64,000 bases of DNA from Methanocaldococcus sp. FS406-22 (GTDB lineage: Archaea > AGJL01 > Methanococci > Methanococcales > Methanocaldococcaceae): contig NC_013887.1 of NCBI RefSeq assembly GCF_000025525.1, forward strand, positions 1,560,729 through 1,624,728, written 5' to 3'. The notes below the pieces were generated by a model. It was not told the origin of the DNA. It searched no databases and saw only the letters and a list, made by a program, of their open reading frames with translations. Position 1 is the first letter of the stretch, and the number at the start of each line of letters is the position of its first letter. Below, piece after piece: positions 60,985-64,000 of this stretch. A program made the position numbers and the translations under genes.

Positions 60985-61032
60985 TTTCTATATCTAAATA
61001 TGTAAATATAATATATCAAAATATACAAATAG

Positions 61033-61108
61033 TAGCGGGGGGAGGATTTGAACCTCCGATCTCCGGGTTATGAGCCCGGCGGGATGGACCTGGCTACCCT
61101 ACCCCGCT
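61033..61108 (-). tRNA. Initiator tRNA-Met (CAU)
   Basis: 76 bases fold as a full cloverleaf: acceptor AGCGGGG/CCCCGCT, D stem GGG/CCC, anticodon arm CCGGG-CTCATAA-CCCGG with anticodon CAT, T arm GGAGG-TTCAAAT-CCTCC, and discriminator A. The first pair is A:T and the anticodon stem carries three G:C pairs, the archaeal initiator hallmarks, which distinguish it from elongator methionine tRNA. CCA is not encoded and there is no intron. Confidence 0.95.
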
Positions 61109-61150
61109 TCTCTCAATCTAAAACAGGCAGAATTACTATAACTACAAACT

Positions 61151-61160
61151 GATATATAAA
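61151..61160 (-). promoter_or_regulatory. tRNA-iMet TATA box
   Basis: TTTATATATC on the minus strand lies 42 bases before the tRNA 5' end. This predicts transcription beginning about 20 bases upstream, leaving a short leader removed by RNase P. Confidence 0.6.
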
Positions 61161-61212
61161 GATTTTGGTTTAGTGTATATTAATGACACAACCATAAAAA
61201 TTTGAAAAGTTG

Positions 61213-62550
61213 TTATTCTAAAGATTTATCAAGCTCTGCAATTAAATTTTTAATTTCCTCGACCTTTTCTTTCATTGTTTCTTCATCATTTGCTTCTAAA
61301 TTTAATCTTAACAACGGCTCAGTATTTGAAGGCCTTAAATTAAACCAGAAGTTTTTACAATAAATAGATATTCCATCCAACTCTTCAAGCTCACAATCTT
61401 TAAAATACTCCTTTATCTTTTCCATAATGTACTTTTGATCTTTAACTTTAAAGTTTATTTCCCCACTGTGAGGATATTTGCTAAATTCTTTATTTAGTTC
61501 GGATAAAGTTTTTCCTTCTTCTTCCATGGCTTTTAAAATATAGCTTAAAGCTAATAATGGGCTTTCAAAATAACCAATTTCTTTAAAGTAAAAGTGATTA
61601 CTTAGCTCTCCAGCAAATTCAGCGTCTATTTCATGCATTAACTTTTTAATGAAATAGTGCCCAACTCTACTTTTTATTGGTATTCCTCCAAATTTCTCAA
61701 TGATTTCTGGAACTATCTTAGAGCATCTTAAATCATAAACTATCTTAGCTTTTGGCTTTTCTTTTAAAATCTCTTCTGCTATTATTGCTGTTAATATATC
61801 TCCCCTCAAAACATTTCCATTTTCATCTACTATTCCTAATCTGTCCCCATCTCCATCAAAAATTAAACCTAAATCACAGTTATTTTCTTTAACTGCTCTT
61901 ATAATATCTTTTAAGCATTCCATCTTTAATGTGTCTGGCTGATGAGCAGGGAAAGACCCGTCAGGATAATCGTTTATAAAAACTGCGTTATCAAACAACT
62001 CACTCAAAATTTCTTTCTCAGCTATTGTTGTAGCCCCATTGGCAAAATCAACAGCTATCTTTTTATCTGATGTTTCACACCTCTTCAAAAAGAACTTTTT
62101 ATACTCCTTGATAATATCAACCTTTAAGTCATCCAAATTTATGCTTTTAGCTTCTTCTTTTACACTTTCCGTTAAATCATATTTTTTAAATATTGGTTTT
62201 ATCTCTTCTATTGGAGAAAGAGGAATGGCATCTTTATCACACATTTTAAAGCCAGTATATTCAGGAGGGTTGTGGGAGGCGGTTAAGATGATTCCCAAAT
62301 CATATTTTCCTTTAGTTCCAAAATACATTAAGGGGGTTGAAATAGTCCCTGCATAAAATACATCAGCATATTCTTTTAAACCAACTATAAAATAGGGCAA
62401 AAGCTCTTTAGAACCAATTCTAACATCATTCCCTACCAATATCTTTTTGTTTTCGAATTTTTTACCAATACATTTTCCTAAGGAATAGGCAAAGCTCTCA
62501 TCCAGTTCTTTACCATAAACTCCTCTAATATCATAAGCTTTAAATACCAT
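61213..62550 (-). CDS. Phosphomannomutase/phosphoglucomutase
   Basis: Interconverts hexose 1- and 6-phosphates for glycan and nucleotide-sugar synthesis. 445 residues of the alpha-D-phosphohexomutase family. Substrate loop YDIRGVYG at the N-terminus, phosphoserine loop TASHNPPEY (about residues 91-99, active Ser), metal loop DGDGDRLG (about 228-235), sugar loop GELSNHF and phosphate loop RPSNTEPLLRL are all intact. ATG 62550 is preferred, as GGTGAT precedes it. M. jannaschii has several paralogues; the sugar specificity is not clear. Recalled counterpart: MJ0399. Confidence 0.94.
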   Translation of the reverse strand: MVFKAYDIRGVYGKELDESFAYSLGKCIGKKFENKKILVGNDVRIGSKELLPYFIVGLKEYADVFYAGTISTPLMYFGTKGKYDLGIILTASHNPPEYTGFKMCDKDAIPLSPIEEIKPIFKKYDLTESVKEEAKSINLDDLKVDIIKEYKKFFLKRCETSDKKIAVDFANGATTIAEKEILSELFDNAVFINDYPDGSFPAHQPDTLKMECLKDIIRAVKENNCDLGLIFDGDGDRLGIVDENGNVLRGDILTAIIAEEILKEKPKAKIVYDLRCSKIVPEIIEKFGGIPIKSRVGHYFIKKLMHEIDAEFAGELSNHFYFKEIGYFESPLLALSYILKAMEEEGKTLSELNKEFSKYPHSGEINFKVKDQKYIMEKIKEYFKDCELEELDGISIYCKNFWFNLRPSNTEPLLRLNLEANDEETMKEKVEEIKNLIAELDKSLE

Positions 62551-62655
62551 CAAATCACCACAGACACAAATTTTAAATATTGATATCTGATATTTCTATA
62601 TTAAAAGTTTAACTTTATATCAAATAAAACAAATAAAATTTGTAAATGTGAGAAT

Positions 62656-63477
62656 ATGGAATTATTTAAGGACATAAAAAATCTTGGGAAACTTGTAAGG
62701 TTGGAGAGAATATTTAACAGAGATAGTGAAAAAACTGTAATTGTTCCAATGGATCATGGAGTTTCAAATGGTCCAATTAAAGGGCTTATAGATATAAGAA
62801 AGACGGTAAATGATGTTGCTGAAGGAGGAGCTAATGCTGTCCTCTTACACAAAGGAATTGTAAGACATGGGCATAGAGGATATGGCAAAGATGTTGGATT
62901 AATTATTCATCTCTCTGGTGGGACAGCTATATCACCAAACCCATTGAAGAAGGTTATCGTCACAACAGTAGAAGAAGCCATTAGAATGGGTGCTGATGCT
63001 GTCTCAGTTCATGTAAATGTTGGTTCAGAGGAAGATTGGGAGGCATACAGAGATTTGGGTATGATTGCTGAGACATGTGAATACTGGGGAATGCCATTAA
63101 TTGCTATGATGTATCCGAGAGGAAAACACATTCAAAATGAGAGAGACCCAGAATTAGTTGCTCATGCAGCGAGATTAGGAGCTGAATTAGGGGCAGATAT
63201 AGTTAAAACAAGTTATACAGGAGATATTGATTCATTTAGAGATGTTGTTAAGGGTTGTCCAGCTCCAGTTGTAGTTGCTGGAGGTCCAAAAACTAATACA
63301 GATGAGGAATTTTTACAGATGATTAAAGATGCCATGGAGGCTGGAGCTGCTGGTGTAGCAGTTGGTAGAAACATATTCCAGCACGATGATGTTGTAGGGA
63401 TAACAAGAGCTGTTTGTAAGATAGTTCATGAAAATGCAGATGTTGAAGAAGCGTTAAAAGAGATTAAAAAGAAATAA
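62656..63477 (+). CDS. ADH synthase (archaeal aromatic pathway aldolase)
   Basis: 2-amino-3,7-dideoxy-D-threo-hept-6-ulosonate synthase, first step of the alternative route to 3-dehydroquinate. 273-residue class I aldolase of the DhnA/LsrF family. [15 protein letters not shown] is near residue 31, the Schiff-base lysine lies in [12 protein letters not shown] (about residue 184), and the phosphate loop is VAGGPKTN and [12 protein letters not shown]. The closely related fructose-bisphosphate aldolase is the alternative; I recall MJ0400 as ADH synthase. TTTATATC near 62610 is a likely promoter. Confidence 0.9.
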   Translation: MELFKDIKNLGKLVRLERIFNRDSEKTVIVPMDHGVSNGPIKGLIDIRKTVNDVAEGGANAVLLHKGIVRHGHRGYGKDVGLIIHLSGGTAISPNPLKKVIVTTVEEAIRMGADAVSVHVNVGSEEDWEAYRDLGMIAETCEYWGMPLIAMMYPRGKHIQNERDPELVAHAARLGAELGADIVKTSYTGDIDSFRDVVKGCPAPVVVAGGPKTNTDEEFLQMIKDAMEAGAAGVAVGRNIFQHDDVVGITRAVCKIVHENADVEEALKEIKKK

Positions 63478-63570
63478 AAGCCTTCTTTATTCTTCTTTAT
63501 TTTTATTTTATTTTTTAAAAATTAATTTAAATATTTGGATATATAAAATAAAAAAAAGAAAATTTTAAAT

Positions 63571-63771
63571 TTATTCCCTCCCGAATCTTCCCATCATTCT
63601 CATTCCGCATCTTCTACCCCTTCCAGGGCCTAATCCTCTCCCTCCGGGGTCGATTCTATGAATAAATGTTGCTGGAGCTCCACAGTATGGGCAAACATCT
63701 GGTTTTGGAACTCCATAAGGCACTTCTATAACTTTTTGACACTTTGCACATAAAAATCTTTTCATTTCCAT
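63571..63771 (-). CDS. Small zinc-ribbon protein with Gly-Arg tail
   Basis: 66 residues or 64 if ATG 63765 is used. A rubredoxin-like zinc ribbon is formed by CAKC (near residue 8) and CPYC (near 32). The tail GGRGLGPGRGRRCGM is rich in Gly, Arg and Met. Such small proteins occur in methanogens near iron-sulfur or molybdenum-nitrogenase-like genes as I recall, but function is unknown. It begins nine bases after the next gene on the same strand. Confidence 0.75.
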   Translation of the reverse strand: MEMKRFLCAKCQKVIEVPYGVPKPDVCPYCGAPATFIHRIDPGGRGLGPGRGRRCGMRMMGRFGRE

Positions 63772-63779
63772 TGTATCAC

Positions 63780-64000
63780 TTACTCTTTCTTTAATTCATC
63801 TAATCTCTTTTTAATTCTTGCTAACTCTTCTTCTAACATTCTTTTTTCTTCTTCCAACTCTCTTATGGTTTCTTCTAAGTACCTTCTCTCATCTGTTCCA
63901 ACATATGGGGCGTAGCCTCTGTATAAATCCCATGCATGAACTAAAGCTCCAGTTTTCTCATCAACATAGAATGCATGAGGGCCGAGACCACATCTGCATG
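63780..64000 (-). CDS. Partial small methanogen protein with coiled-coil end (5' part outside window)
   Basis: The minus strand is open from the right edge to TAA at 63780-63782, giving about 73 residues. It contains CRCGLGPHAFYVDEKTGALVHAWDLYRGY near its visible start (quoted in part: CGLGPHAFYVDEKTG) and ends in a charged coiled coil (EETIRELEEEKRMLEEELARIK region). The CGxGPH segment and GY repeats are reminiscent of DUF5320-like proteins. Function unknown. It is clearly co-transcribed with the zinc-ribbon gene that follows. Confidence 0.7.
   Translation of the reverse strand, partial: CRCGLGPHAFYVDEKTGALVHAWDLYRGYAPYVGTDERRYLEETIRELEEEKRMLEEELARIKKRLDELKKE

Overview
The window is one contiguous stretch of a very AT-rich archaeal chromosome. 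It is almost certainly from a hyperthermophilic methanogen of the genus Methanocaldococcus. The supporting genes are F420-dependent methylene-H4MPT dehydrogenase (mtd), the coenzyme F420 glutamate ligase (cofF), methanogen homoaconitase (hacA), an energy-converting [NiFe] hydrogenase large subunit (ehbN type), HypD, an archaeosine synthase, topoisomerase VI B, a thermosome and the split archaeal RNA polymerase genes. From memory, gene order from 1 to 60 kb follows M. jannaschii MJ0993-MJ1048 and the right end resembles MJ0399-MJ0401. MJ numbers are recalled homologies, not search results. Structured RNAs stand out as GC-rich islands. Ribosome binding sites of the GGTGA/GAGGTG type are common and often decide the start codon; in many genes a more upstream GTG or TTG lies inside the binding site itself.

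Layout. 0-2.1 kb (minus): hypD (cut by the window edge), hemD and a membrane-anchored protein as one overlapping operon. 2.2-5.4 kb: tldD and the thermosome. 5.5-15 kb: hisS, cofF, dacZ (cyclic di-AMP synthase), hacA, a CBS protein, a small winged-helix-like protein, an archaeal ATPase and valS. 15-20.6 kb (minus): ilvE, then the phosphate uptake operon read leftwards as pstS-pstC-pstA-pstB-phoU. 20.8-30.4 kb: a PP-loop enzyme, serA, carA, an HD hydrolase, archaeosine synthase and an ABC exporter. 30.4-32.6 kb: a small accessory island of unrecognised membrane proteins and coding relics. 32.6-45.2 kb: L-cysteine desulfidase, thiC, ehbN, top6B, ksgA, coaD, a permease, a DUF373 protein, corA, srp19, mtd and a ZIP-like transporter. 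45.3-47.4 kb: trpBA. 47.6-60 kb: the information-processing superoperon rpoH-rpoB2-rpoB1-rpoA1-rpoA2-rpl30e-nusA-rps12-rps7-fusA. 60-64 kb: an H/ACA guide RNA, a free-standing LAGLIDADG endonuclease, initiator tRNA, a phosphohexomutase, a DHNA-type aldolase of the archaeal aromatic pathway, and two small proteins at the right edge.

The most interesting content is non-coding. A complete C/D box guide RNA lies between rpoA2 and rpl30e. A K-turn-containing H/ACA guide RNA lies after fusA. A dispersed MITE-like family of about 90-100 bp has 16-bp inverted ends around a GGACTTTC core and a conserved palindromic centre; it occurs in at least three spacers, including inside the pst and RNA polymerase operons. 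A second hairpin family (core GAACGCCTTCC) occurs twice, once nested inside a 113-bp element with perfect 17-bp inverted ends. A duplicated, frameshifted copy of the cofF 3' end sits behind cofF. I saw no CRISPR array, no rRNA, no complete insertion sequence and no intein; rpoA1 and rpoA2 are intein-free, unlike what I recall for M. jannaschii.
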